A DNA stretch of 64,000 bases from the NCBI GenBank assembly GCA_017532885.1, contig JAFXIS010000069.1, positions 15,699 through 79,698 on the forward strand, written 5' to 3'. The notes beneath the pieces are model-generated. The model did no database searches. It worked only from the letters and a program-made list of their open reading frames with translations, and had not been told where the DNA came from. A program made the translations under genes and the position numbers. The number at the start of each line of letters is the position of its first letter. Within the stretch, counting starts at the first letter, position 1. This DNA is from Alistipes sp. GTDB taxonomy: Bacteria > Bacteroidota > Bacteroidia > Bacteroidales > Rikenellaceae. Of the stretch, positions 9,501 through 16,008 are shown one piece after another.

Positions 9501-10466
9501 AAAGCGTACGCTTGCCTCCAAAGTACCTGCGAAGAACTCCTCAGCGAGGTCAGCAGCAGTAGCAGTAACAGTGATGATACCCTCCTCAGCCTCGATAGTA
9601 GTTACGGGCAATACAACCAACTCACCAGCCTCGGCGCGTGACTTAGTATAAACAGCCTGCATAGAAGCATCAGCAGCATACTTAGCGATAGTAGCGGCAG
9701 CAGCCTTAGGAGTAACCTCGTACTTAGCTACAACGAATGCGTCCTCAGCACCTGTATAGTAGCTAACTGTCAACTTACCGTCTGAATACTCGGGAACATA
9801 CTTGATAGACTGAACATCGTTATACTTAGCACTCTTAGCCAAAGCTACAGTGATAGTAGTGTCGTTTGCCAAAGTGAAAGTAACGGTATCGTCCTCGTTT
9901 ACAGTAACATTCTTGAAGAATGAATCACCATCCTTACCGTTCTCGCCAACTGCAGGACCTACCTCCTCACCGTTGATGTACCACTTGCCATCCTTAATCT
10001 CGGGAGTGTAACCGTTCTGACCAGGAGCACCGTCCTCGCCGTCCTCGCCATCCTCACCGTCATTGCCGGTAACAGGATACTCGGTTGCCTCACCATTGAT
10101 AGCCCAATAGTATACGCCATCAACCTCAACAACAGTGATAACAGTACCATCAGTACCATCAGTACCGTTTGTACCGTCAGTACCATTCTCACCATCAGTA
10201 CCATGATAGATAGTGAAAGTCTCGTTGCCGATAGTAACCTCGTAGCCACCATCAACCTCCTCTACGCTGACTGCAAGGCCCTCCTCAGCGGCTTTAATCA
10301 AGCCCTTCAAAGTATTAACCTCCTGAGTCAACTTCGCCTCAAGTTGCGCAACGCGATCCTTAAGACTCTCCATCTCGTTCTTCAACGCGGTATCGTCATA
10401 CTCGTCACCACATGAAGAAAACAACGCTGCACAGAATAAAGCAGCTCCAAAAAGTAGTTTTTTCAT
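6555..10466 (-). CDS. Large surface lipoprotein with collagen-like tracts, fibronectin-III-like domains and a duplicated module
   Basis: This 1303-residue protein has a lipoprotein signal with lipobox FSSC (Cys19) followed by GDEYDD, acidic residues that suggest export to the cell surface. A heptad-type coiled coil (about 30-62) precedes a DUF4988-like head. Collagen-like GxD/GxN triplets lie at about 88-108 and 133-152. Fibronectin-III-like domains are at about 345-430 and 888-966, each followed by a unique module (about 431-580 and 967-1115) that is strongly conserved between the copies (both hold NWTEP.FELQ, AQDDRYEWTWTG and VPADWF). Further beta-rich domains lie between them and at the C-terminus. 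It is monocistronic with its own terminator. No SusC/SusD genes adjoin it, so a polysaccharide role is not supported; adhesion or surface binding is inference. Confidence 0.85.
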   Translation of the reverse strand: MKKLLFGAALFCAALFSSCGDEYDDTALKNEMESLKDRVAQLEAKLTQEVNTLKGLIKAAEEGLAVSVEEVDGGYEVTIGNETFTIYHGTDGENGTDGTNGTDGTDGTVITVVEVDGVYYWAINGEATEYPVTGNDGEDGEDGEDGAPGQNGYTPEIKDGKWYINGEEVGPAVGENGKDGDSFFKNVTVNEDDTVTFTLANDTTITVALAKSAKYNDVQSIKYVPEYSDGKLTVSYYTGAEDAFVVAKYEVTPKAAAATIAKYAADASMQAVYTKSRAEAGELVVLPVTTIEAEEGIITVTATAADLAEEFFAGTLEASVRFAVQDDLSGNASEYVAAVAAKVEMPEFTATAVAEGYQAAKLTWTEIPAAAYYQIKSGDVVVAEKVEGATEYVVENLTDTNKYAFTVVAYTAKDAELTSADTEEVEIWTLYNWTEPVFELQQQEDGSYKFIAHNLANVNYAYGGAADTESGKSTIEIYKGEELVYTLTNTTGVATLNAWAGFKRWALGAQDDRYEWTWTGINNSEKEVKTVPADWFEAGEYTVKYKIGYVVVKNGHWAKSAKKEDIVANREDGATVIFFENGLNDVLRKDGNVATITKEGTSSKTITVEKTWNVTASIDNGTVYTKELFRQYGTDWYNYDWNGLRSVNGQFESVTLAWDPIEEADKVVVEYLGESVEVTTGLPFHIVTGLKTSPVEFTVTAYKGADVLATATTSSDVYTLPETASGTFNATYSAEKGGWTITGEDFNTTQYATWNCSFNLYEKGSETPVFENPITKNGNNGIFTYISHVCRGNGLIQVSKPGKNAFHVGEGEWDQGKVFKGLKGDTEYEVRFELNVWPYIYDPNGPENADGQWDLVKIMMTEDKATMHGAMKLEGTTTFTTGAGPAPFEVSATAEGYQGAKISWNAADGATGYEVYVGETKVAEAGADATEVVVTDLTDAQKYTFTVKALGADLTADTQETEIYTLCNWTEPQFELQAQEDGSYKLIAHKLANLNYAYAGMTTDGGKSTIEIYKGEELQYTLVNSTPAGTLASWAGYGRWALNAQDDRYEWTWTGVNNSTGEVKTVPADWFTPGEYTIKYKIGYVVNKNGRWATAANDGAVVANREDGATMVFFGPKDVKPSPNVLYTDESKSTVSVFTKEGTAAGFTIEAPAPAFDLAGNYTKSYFEIDVDAKSGNSWTDGTYGENIPAFTTVTASTEDGPKWITNYNRFGLTLYFDVDSTELADQPGCYALTNFMDRGPSNQWKDKIVDHGSYYNSTTGEIVFKFVIESSSAPGGYNGGTLEENGVTVPGWAVGVTMTPAQ

Positions 10467-10653
10467 AAAGATTAGTTTTTAATAAAAGGTTTATAAATGT
10501 TTAATAAATTAAACTTCGAATTAAAATGTGTTAGTTAATTGTTTTTATTGGTTAAAAAATATAATATATCCGTTGCTGCACACGATTTTGCAATCGTTGT
10601 ATGTCTGTTTATTTTCCTCGTCTACGGCATGAAAAAATATGCAATAGCTAACA

Positions 10654-10686
10654 CAAAGATATAATAAAATTTACATTTCGTGCAAA
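10654..10686 (-). promoter_or_regulatory. Promoter of the large lipoprotein gene with a long leader
   Basis: On the minus strand TTTG (10686-10683) and TATCTTTG (10661-10654) are separated by 21 nt. The predicted start of transcription is near 10647, leaving about 180 nt of untranslated AT-rich leader before the ATG at 10466. The leader contains the short perfect hairpin ACGATT-gcaa-AATCGT (minus strand, 10597-10582). Confidence 0.55.
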
Positions 10687-10872
10687 TTTTCTTGTAATTT
10701 TTTTTGTTGCGAAAGTGTAGAAAGTGCGGCGAATATGAAATTTGTTACGAATTTGATGAAATTTTATATTAAAAGTGTCGAATTGTGCTATTTATTAAAA
10801 TAAAATTATTACCTTTGATAAATAAATAGGCGGAATTGTATCGCGCAGGACGATTTGCGGGTGAGCGGAAAC
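10687..10872. other. AT-rich gap between lipoprotein promoter and tRNA terminator
   Basis: No open frame or stable structure is seen in these 186 bases. A TACCTTTG box at 10810-10817 on the plus strand resembles a -7 element but has no TTG at the usual distance (nearest spacer 24 nt). If used, its transcript would run antisense to the tRNA towards the regulator at 10997. Confidence 0.3.
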
Positions 10873-10890
10873 AAAAAAGGGCTTGCGCCC
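10873..10890 (-). terminator. tRNA-Arg terminator
   Basis: Minus strand GGGC-GCAA-GCCC followed by TTTTTT starts two bases after the CCA end of the tRNA. Confidence 0.8.
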
Positions 10891-10891
10891 T

Positions 10892-10966
10892 TGGTGACCT
10901 CGAAAGGAATCGAACCTTCATCGTAAGAACCGGAATCTTATATTCTATCCATTGAACTACGAGGCC
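10892..10966 (-). tRNA. tRNA-Arg (anticodon CCG), CCA encoded
   Basis: The minus strand folds as a complete cloverleaf. The acceptor GGCCTCG/CGAGGTC has one G-T pair, the D arm is GTTC/GAAT, and the anticodon stem TAAGA/TCTTA holds loop TTCCGGT, so the anticodon is CCG (complement of 10931-10933). A 4-nt variable loop and T arm GAAGG-TTCGATT-CCTTT follow. Discriminator A and an encoded CCA end at 10892. It decodes CGG arginine codons. Confidence 0.93.
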
Positions 10967-10972
10967 TCGGTG

Positions 10973-10980
10973 CAAAGATG
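10973..10980 (-). promoter_or_regulatory. Possible tRNA-Arg -7 box
   Basis: Minus strand CATCTTTG differs from TAnnTTTG at the first base and ends 6 bp before the mature 5' end. That would leave almost no 5' leader, so the assignment is weak. Confidence 0.3.
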
Positions 10981-10996
10981 CAAAAAAAAATTGGAT

Positions 10997-11623
10997 ATGA
11001 CAAATTGTGGAGATGGATGGAGCCGCTTGGAACAGGTGGTGAAGTGGACCGGGTTGAGCGTTAATCAGTTTGCGCGACAGATTGGATTACTGCGTCCGGA
11101 TAATATCTACCACATAAAGTCGGGGAAGATTGGAGTTTCGCAAAATCTTGTGAGGCGTATAGTTGCGGCATATCCCGAGGTGAGCCCGGGATGGCTCTTG
11201 ACCGGTGAAGGTAGCATGTTGGGCGCGGATACGGGTGGCGATATCCCATATTTTGAGTGTGATGTTGCGCAATTATTGGCTGTGGGAGAGCGTGAGGAGG
11301 CTCCGTCGCAGATGCTGAAAATCCCATTTATGGAGGGTTGCGATTGCGCATGCCGAAGCTATGACGGGGCGATGGCTCCGGATGTGATACCCGGAACGAT
11401 AATATTTTTGAAAAAAATAGACTTAACGGCGATAATTCCGGGCGGAATGTATGTTATCGTAACAACTAATTTCGTACTTTTGCGCAGGGTGCGCATCATA
11501 CAGGGCGAGTCTTTGCGACAACTTGTGTTGGAGGCTCAAATGCCGGGCTATGGCGATGTGAGCATCGCGGAAACGGAAGTTGTGGTAGCGTATAAGCTTA
11601 TGGGCGAGCTGAAACTGTGTTAA
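10997..11623 (+). CDS. LexA/S24-like transcriptional regulator lacking the catalytic dyad
   Basis: The protein has 208 residues from the ATG at 10997; the earlier in-frame ATG (10952) lies within the tRNA gene and is rejected. The N-terminus (about 8-70) is a phage-repressor-type helix-turn-helix with SVNQFARQIGL and a GKIGVSQNLVRRI recognition region, and ends SPGWLLTGEGSML, the usual close of such domains in Bacteroidales. The C-terminus resembles the S24 beta domain, but the GDSM-type site reads YDGAMAP, with Ala125 where the nucleophile Ser should be. The later lysine position seems to be Arg (LLRRV). Autocleavage is therefore unlikely; dimerisation or ligand sensing is inference. No phage genes adjoin it. 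Confidence 0.75.
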   Translation: MTNCGDGWSRLEQVVKWTGLSVNQFARQIGLLRPDNIYHIKSGKIGVSQNLVRRIVAAYPEVSPGWLLTGEGSMLGADTGGDIPYFECDVAQLLAVGEREEAPSQMLKIPFMEGCDCACRSYDGAMAPDVIPGTIIFLKKIDLTAIIPGGMYVIVTTNFVLLRRVRIIQGESLRQLVLEAQMPGYGDVSIAETEVVVAYKLMGELKLC

Positions 11624-11650
11624 GTGGTTTTAATGCGGTGTTAAGCGGTT
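11617..11650 (+). promoter_or_regulatory. Tandem 13-bp direct repeats, candidate regulator binding sites
   Basis: GTGTTAAGTGGTT (11617-11629) and GTGTTAAGCGGTT (11638-11650) differ at one base and are spaced 21 bp apart, two helical turns, so both would face the same side of the DNA. They span the regulator's stop codon and precede the histidine kinase gene by about 100 bp. A weaker TTTAAGTAACGG follows at 11655-11666. Confidence 0.4.
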
Positions 11651-11747
11651 GTGATTTAAGTAACGGCAATTAAATGGGCGGTAACACTTAAAAAAAGAAA
11701 TTTACAGAAAGAGAAAAATAACCAATAAAACTAAACCTAAAGGCGTT

Positions 11748-12791
11748 ATGACGATAAAAACTAAAGAGAATGCTTCATTGATTATGGCATTGGTGGCAAC
11801 ATTAATAGTTGTAGGCGTAATGTTGTGCTTTGATGTGAAGTGGTGGATTATCTTGTGTGTTGCAGTGGGAGTATTTGTTGTAATGGCGGTATTTTCGCTC
11901 TTTATGATGAAATCGTATGTGGCGTATAAACTTAAGCCTATATATTCTATGGTTTTGTCACGCGATGTCCACACCACCGAAATCGTAGACGAAATGAAGG
12001 ATAAGCATGTCGAAAATATATCGGAGGAATTGACTGCATGGGCCGATGACAACGACAAGGAGATTGAGCGCCTGAAGCATAGCGAGGCTTTCCGTAAGCA
12101 GTATCTCGGAAATGTGGCGCATGAGCTTAAAACTCCGATTTTCAATATTCAGGGGTATATTTCGACTCTGCTTGATGGTGGTTTGGAGGATGAACTCATT
12201 AACCGGAAATATTTGGAGCGCGCAGAGAAGAGTATCGATAGATTGATTAATATCGTGAATGATTTGGATACTATCTCGAAGTTGGAGAATGATATGAACC
12301 GCTTGAATATGGAGCGCTTCGATATCGTTGCTTTGGCGAAGGAGATTGCCGAGCAATTGGAGATGGAGGCAGCCAAGCGCAATGTGAAACTCGTAGTCAA
12401 GGGTGCCGATTCTCTCCCATCTTCATTCTGGGTGGTTGCAGATAAGCACTTTGTGGGTCAAGTGCTTGTGAATCTTATCATTAACTCGATTAATTACGGC
12501 AAGGAGGGAGGTTACACCCGTATAAAGTTCCGCGATATGCTGGATAAGATTCTTATCGAGGTTGAGGATACGGGTGTCGGTATCAGTAAGGAGGATATGC
12601 CTCGCATTTTCGAGCGTTTCTATCGTGTAGATAAGGGCCGTTCGCGCGAGCAGGGCGGTACAGGCTTGGGTCTTGCTATTGTTAAGCATATTGTTGAGGC
12701 TCATGGCGAGCGAATCAGCGTGCGTAGCGAATTGGGTGTAGGTACTACTTTCGCATTCCCATTGAAGAAGGCCGAGGTGATTGTAAAGTAA
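11748..12791 (+). CDS. Membrane sensor histidine kinase (PhoR-like), no adjacent response regulator
   Basis: This 347-residue protein has two N-terminal membrane helices (about 10-30 and 33-54) with almost no periplasmic loop, suggesting sensing within the membrane or cytoplasm. A linker leads to the H box NVAHELKTP (His125), N box NLIINSINYG, G1 DTGVGIS, F box FERFYRVD and G2 GGTGLGLAIVK, all intact. By family it autophosphorylates His125 and passes phosphate to a response regulator, but none is encoded nearby, so it is an orphan kinase. It lies 41 bp before lgt and may share a transcript with it. Confidence 0.93.
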   Translation: MTIKTKENASLIMALVATLIVVGVMLCFDVKWWIILCVAVGVFVVMAVFSLFMMKSYVAYKLKPIYSMVLSRDVHTTEIVDEMKDKHVENISEELTAWADDNDKEIERLKHSEAFRKQYLGNVAHELKTPIFNIQGYISTLLDGGLEDELINRKYLERAEKSIDRLINIVNDLDTISKLENDMNRLNMERFDIVALAKEIAEQLEMEAAKRNVKLVVKGADSLPSSFWVVADKHFVGQVLVNLIINSINYGKEGGYTRIKFRDMLDKILIEVEDTGVGISKEDMPRIFERFYRVDKGRSREQGGTGLGLAIVKHIVEAHGERISVRSELGVGTTFAFPLKKAEVIVK

Positions 12792-12831
12792 TACGAGAAG
12801 AAGATATTGTTGAGTTATACGATTTGAATAG

Positions 12832-13719
12832 ATGTTGAACGATTTTTTGTATGTAGTATGGGATTGTGATCCCGTAATGTTTTCGATAGGAGCATTTGAG
12901 CTTCGCTATTATGGCTTGGCGTGGGCTTTGACATTGCTCTTTGGTGAGAGATTTTTTACAGCATTTGCCAAGCGCGAGGGTTTTGGCTCTCAAATTATAG
13001 AGACGGGCTTTGTGTGGATTGCATTGGGCGCAGTGTTGGGCGCTCGCTTAGGACATTGCTTGTTTTATGATTTTTCATATTACATCGTGCGCCCTTGGGA
13101 GATTATTACGGGTATTCGCGATGGTGGCATGGCCTCTCACGGCTCGGCTTTGGGTATGTTGCTCGGAATGTGGATTACGGCACGAAAATACAAGATGCCT
13201 TATGTATGGTGGTTGGACCGTATTATGATTCCCGTGTCGATTGGTGGTGCTATGGTCAGAATCGGCAATTTGATTAATTCCGAGATTGTCGGCCATGTTA
13301 CCGATGTACCTTGGGGTTTTAAGTTTGTGCGTAATTTCCCGAATATACCTATCGAGAATATCCCAGTTCAGCATCCGTCGCAATTGTATGAGGCGTTGTG
13401 TTATATTGTGACTTTCGTCATTTTGATGTGGATGTACTATAAAATGGACATGGGTCGCCGTCGTCCCGGCATTATGTTCGGCATTGGTTTGATAGGAATC
13501 TTCGTAACCCGCTTCTTTATAGAGTTCTTTAAGGTAAATCAGGAGGCATTCGAGGAGGGTATGTTGCTCAATATGGGTCAGACGCTGAGTATTCCGTTCA
13601 TCATTATGTCTGCATGGGTATTGTGGCAGGCGGCACATGGTAAGTTCCGCGTTGGTGTGCCCGATAAATATAGCAAGGAACAAAAACAGGAGCCGAAGGG
13701 TAAAAATAAACGCAAATAG
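12832..13719 (+). CDS. lgt: Prolipoprotein diacylglyceryl transferase
   Basis: Lgt attaches diacylglycerol from phosphatidylglycerol to the lipobox cysteine of prolipoproteins in the inner membrane; the window encodes several clients. The 295-residue protein has about seven helices. It shows ELRYYGLAWAL near the N-terminus, HGSALGMLLG with the essential His, the signature RIGNLINSEIVG, and HPSQLYEAL. The C-terminal tail is unusually lysine-rich (KYSKEQKQEPKGKNKRK). It is followed after 2 bp by the HU-SPOR gene. Confidence 0.95.
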   Translation: MLNDFLYVVWDCDPVMFSIGAFELRYYGLAWALTLLFGERFFTAFAKREGFGSQIIETGFVWIALGAVLGARLGHCLFYDFSYYIVRPWEIITGIRDGGMASHGSALGMLLGMWITARKYKMPYVWWLDRIMIPVSIGGAMVRIGNLINSEIVGHVTDVPWGFKFVRNFPNIPIENIPVQHPSQLYEALCYIVTFVILMWMYYKMDMGRRRPGIMFGIGLIGIFVTRFFIEFFKVNQEAFEEGMLLNMGQTLSIPFIIMSAWVLWQAAHGKFRVGVPDKYSKEQKQEPKGKNKRK

Positions 13720-13721
13720 TT

Positions 13722-14624
13722 ATGGTTGGAGAGGTTAATAAAATCATCTATAATATGCTCATTAGCGGCAAGGGTGTATTCTTGCCGAAGGTTGGTACGC
13801 TCTATATCGAGCGTCAGGGTGCGCGTAAGATTTCGGATAATAAACTCATAAGCCCCCGAAATGTGGTGAGTTTTACCTCTCAAGAACAAGCGCCCTCGTT
13901 GGTTGATGAGATTGTAAATATTGCAGGCTGCAGTCGAGAGCAGGCCGAGGATATATATAACCGTTGGCTCGCCAAAACTCATGAGGGTAATACCGTAACG
14001 ATTGGCGGTGTGGGTGTGTTGAACCACAAAAGTTTCTCCATAGAGTCGGCTTTTGGTGCTGCGATAAATCCTAAGGGCGTAAAGACTATCGTTATTCGCC
14101 GTAAATCAAACACATGGCTCTATGTGTTGTGTGCATTGTGTGTGGCGGTTGCACTCGGAATATTTTCCTATATTATGTGGGGTGATAAGTTGTTCGGTCC
14201 GGCGAAATTTGAAACTAAAACTGCGGTAGAAGAGGTTGCAGTTGTACAAAATGATATGACACCAACGGATGGTGCTGTTGTGGAGGCAGGAGATTCCTCT
14301 GAAAGCACTGTGACGCAGAGCCAAGAGTCGCAACAAAATCAATCTGCGGTATCCGCACAGCAGGGGGCTGTGTCGGGCGCTACCAATGGCGACTATTATG
14401 CCTACTATGTAGTTATGGGTGTATTTTCGACGGAGCAGAATGCAGAGCGAGCTGTGGCACAGGCTAAGGAGAAACTTCCGAGTGTGGTGTGTGCTATTCT
14501 GCCATTTAAGGGCGATAAATTTATGGTTACGCTTTATGGTAGCGACAGCCTTGAGGAGTGTAATGAGTTTGCTCGCAATAGTCGCGCCGTATTTGGTGAT
14601 TTGTGGGTATATAATAAAAGGTAA
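13722..14624 (+). CDS. HU-like/CCDC81-type and SPOR-domain membrane protein
   Basis: This 300-residue protein has an N-terminal HU-like domain of the bacterial CCDC81 type (about 1-125, with GVFLPKVGTLYIE and a VTIGGVGVLNHK segment). One membrane helix (about 132-152) and a Gln/Ser-rich periplasmic linker follow, and the C-terminal SPOR domain (about 225-300, YYVVMGVFSTEQNAERAV) is of the type that binds denuded septal peptidoglycan. The cytoplasmic HU-like part could bind DNA or protein, linking envelope and cytoplasm; this is inference. It follows lgt by 2 bp and its TAA overlaps the ATG of the GtrA gene (TAATG), so translation is probably coupled. Confidence 0.8.
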   Translation: MVGEVNKIIYNMLISGKGVFLPKVGTLYIERQGARKISDNKLISPRNVVSFTSQEQAPSLVDEIVNIAGCSREQAEDIYNRWLAKTHEGNTVTIGGVGVLNHKSFSIESAFGAAINPKGVKTIVIRRKSNTWLYVLCALCVAVALGIFSYIMWGDKLFGPAKFETKTAVEEVAVVQNDMTPTDGAVVEAGDSSESTVTQSQESQQNQSAVSAQQGAVSGATNGDYYAYYVVMGVFSTEQNAERAVAQAKEKLPSVVCAILPFKGDKFMVTLYGSDSLEECNEFARNSRAVFGDLWVYNKR

Positions 14625-15115
14625 TGCGTTTAGCCGACGGTATAGGTCGCTTTATTGACCTTTTCTATATTGCGCCATTCTCGCGCGTATTCTCGCCTCG
14701 TATCTTCCGTTATGCGGTGTGTGGCGGTGGAAATATGGTGCTCGATTTGGTGTGGTATTTCCTTATTTATCACTATATCGTTGCCGAGCGGTTTATCGAC
14801 CTGGGCTTTGTGGTCATGTCGCCACATGTGGCCTCGCTGGTAATCGTCTTTCCTATAACTTTCTTTACCGGCTTTTGGCTCAATCGCAATGTGGTGTTTG
14901 GTGTCGCGCAGTTCTCTCGCGGGGGGCAGCTTGTGCGATATGCATTGTCGGTATGCGGTTCTATCTTGCTTAATTATCTATGTATTAAGTTGTTTGTCGA
15001 GGTCTGCCATATCTGGCCTACACCGGCAAAGGCGCTGACTACGGCGGTGAGTGTGATGTACAGCTATTTAGCGAGTCGATATTTCGCCTTTGGAGAAAAG
15101 AGAATCTCAAGATAG
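14624..15115 (+). CDS. GtrA family membrane protein
   Basis: This 163-residue protein has four hydrophobic segments. It shows the family pattern RYAVCGGGNMVLDLVWYFLIY near the first helix, a central FWLNRNVVF and a final YSYLASRYFAFG. GtrA proteins are proposed flippases or subunits for polyprenyl-linked sugars in cell-wall and O-antigen glycosylation. The start codon overlaps the previous stop. No glycosyltransferase lies beside it; the GT39-like enzyme at 241-1809 is a distant possible partner. Confidence 0.88.
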   Translation: MRLADGIGRFIDLFYIAPFSRVFSPRIFRYAVCGGGNMVLDLVWYFLIYHYIVAERFIDLGFVVMSPHVASLVIVFPITFFTGFWLNRNVVFGVAQFSRGGQLVRYALSVCGSILLNYLCIKLFVEVCHIWPTPAKALTTAVSVMYSYLASRYFAFGEKRISR

Positions 15116-15205
15116 GGAAATTAGAGAGTTTAGGGAAATTAGGGAGTTTAGGGAAGATGGTTTGGCGTAAGCGCTAAATTCTCTAAATTCCTTAATTTCC
15201 TTAAT
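15115..15205 (+). repeat. Dispersed palindromic repeat family 3, copy B
   Basis: The left arm holds three to four imperfect TTTAGGGAAA-like units. A 15-nt loop containing TTTGGCGTAA leads to a right arm of complementary TTCCTTAAT units from 15171. It begins at the GtrA stop codon and may act as its 3' hairpin. Confidence 0.65.
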
Positions 15206-15210
15206 ATTTT

Positions 15211-15412
15211 GTCATGCCACAATTTACATACGCAGGGCATTACAGATATGTATTGCGGTATATATGTAAATTGGCTGGCATCTACCTTTGTTTGTCCTTG
15301 CTGCCAAGTTCGTACTTGCGAGGCACAATTCCCAAAGGTAGATTCCATTCATTAGCACAAGGTTAGACTATCAGTATCTGTAAATCCATACTTTGTGCTA
15401 ATGTGGAATGAC
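15211..15412 (+). repeat. Dispersed structured repeat family 1 (GTCATGCCAC...GTGGAATGAC), copy B
   Basis: The 202-bp element has inverted ends GTCATGCCAC and GTGGAATGAC and three internal hairpins: AATTTACATA/TATGTAAATT, CTACCTTTG/CAAAGGTAG, and ATTAGCACAAG against CTTTGTGCTAAT. A 130-bp relative with the same ends and a similar hairpin order is at 31827-31956. No coding potential is seen. Confidence 0.7.
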
Positions 15413-15450
15413 AATATTTTTTCTTCTTTCATCTCAAAAAATACCCTCTT

Positions 15451-15505
15451 TATCTAAAATTTTAGTAGAAATATTTGTTTATCTAAATTTTTAGTAGTAA
15501 GTTTG
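15451..15505 (+). promoter_or_regulatory. blaI-like promoter with two palindromic operators
   Basis: TTTG (15474-15477) and TAAGTTTG (15498-15505), 20 nt apart, form the promoter. Two near-identical blocks, ATCTAAAATTTTAGTAG (15452-15468) and ATCTAAATTTTTAGTAG (15481-15497), contain palindromes CTAAAATTTTAG (perfect) and CTAAATTTTTAG (one mismatch), 29 bp centre to centre. The second sits between the -33 and -7 boxes, so bound repressor would block RNA polymerase. BlaI/MecI-type repressors typically bind paired dyads and repress themselves. Confidence 0.7.
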
Positions 15506-15561
15506 CATCAAGATTGGAAAATATATGTTTGAAGATGTACATCAAAATTAAATAACGCGTT

Positions 15562-15951
15562 ATGAAACAGGAACAAAACAACATTCAGGAACTGACTCGC
15601 GGCGAGGAGGAAATGATGCAAATCCTATGGGAGTTAGGGTCGGGTAGTGTGAACGACATCATTGCCCGAATGAAAGAGCCGAAGCCGAAGTACACAACGG
15701 TGGCGACTTTCGTGAAAATTTTGGAGAATAAGGGTTTCGTGGAGCACGAAGCGGCGGGTAAGGGATTCCGATATCATCCCGCTGTTGCTCGCGAGGAGTA
15801 TGCCAAAAGGCATGTGAGTTCGATGCTCTCGACCTATTTTGGAGGCTCTATCTCGCAGTTGGTGTCATTCTTCTCACAGCACGAAAATATTTCGTCGCAG
15901 GAGATGACCGAGATTTTGGAGATTATGGAGCGAGTGAAAAACGAGAAATAG
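15562..15951 (+). CDS. BlaI/MecI/CopY family transcriptional repressor
   Basis: This 129-residue protein has the usual length. The winged-helix domain (about 10-80) has ELTRGEEEMMQILWELG, VNDIIARM, and YTTVATFVKILENKGFVEHE followed by FRYHPAV, and a C-terminal helical dimerisation region ends it. In classical systems the repressor is cleaved within the C-terminal part after the partner BlaR1-type metalloprotease is activated. The partner gene starts 57 bp downstream, and the operators lie directly upstream, so autoregulation of both genes is expected. No beta-lactamase or penicillin-binding protein gene is adjacent, so the inducer is unknown. Confidence 0.92.
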   Translation: MKQEQNNIQELTRGEEEMMQILWELGSGSVNDIIARMKEPKPKYTTVATFVKILENKGFVEHEAAGKGFRYHPAVAREEYAKRHVSSMLSTYFGGSISQLVSFFSQHENISSQEMTEILEIMERVKNEK

Positions 15952-16008
15952 TATTTGAACGAGATACTTTCGAGAAAATTATTACTACACCATTAAACCA
16001 GTACAGTT

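Noticed and set aside
10892..11623. Prophage or integrative element at tRNA-Arg
   Set aside because: Only a repressor-like gene is present. There is no integrase, no duplicated tRNA 3' end as an attachment site, and downstream genes are housekeeping.
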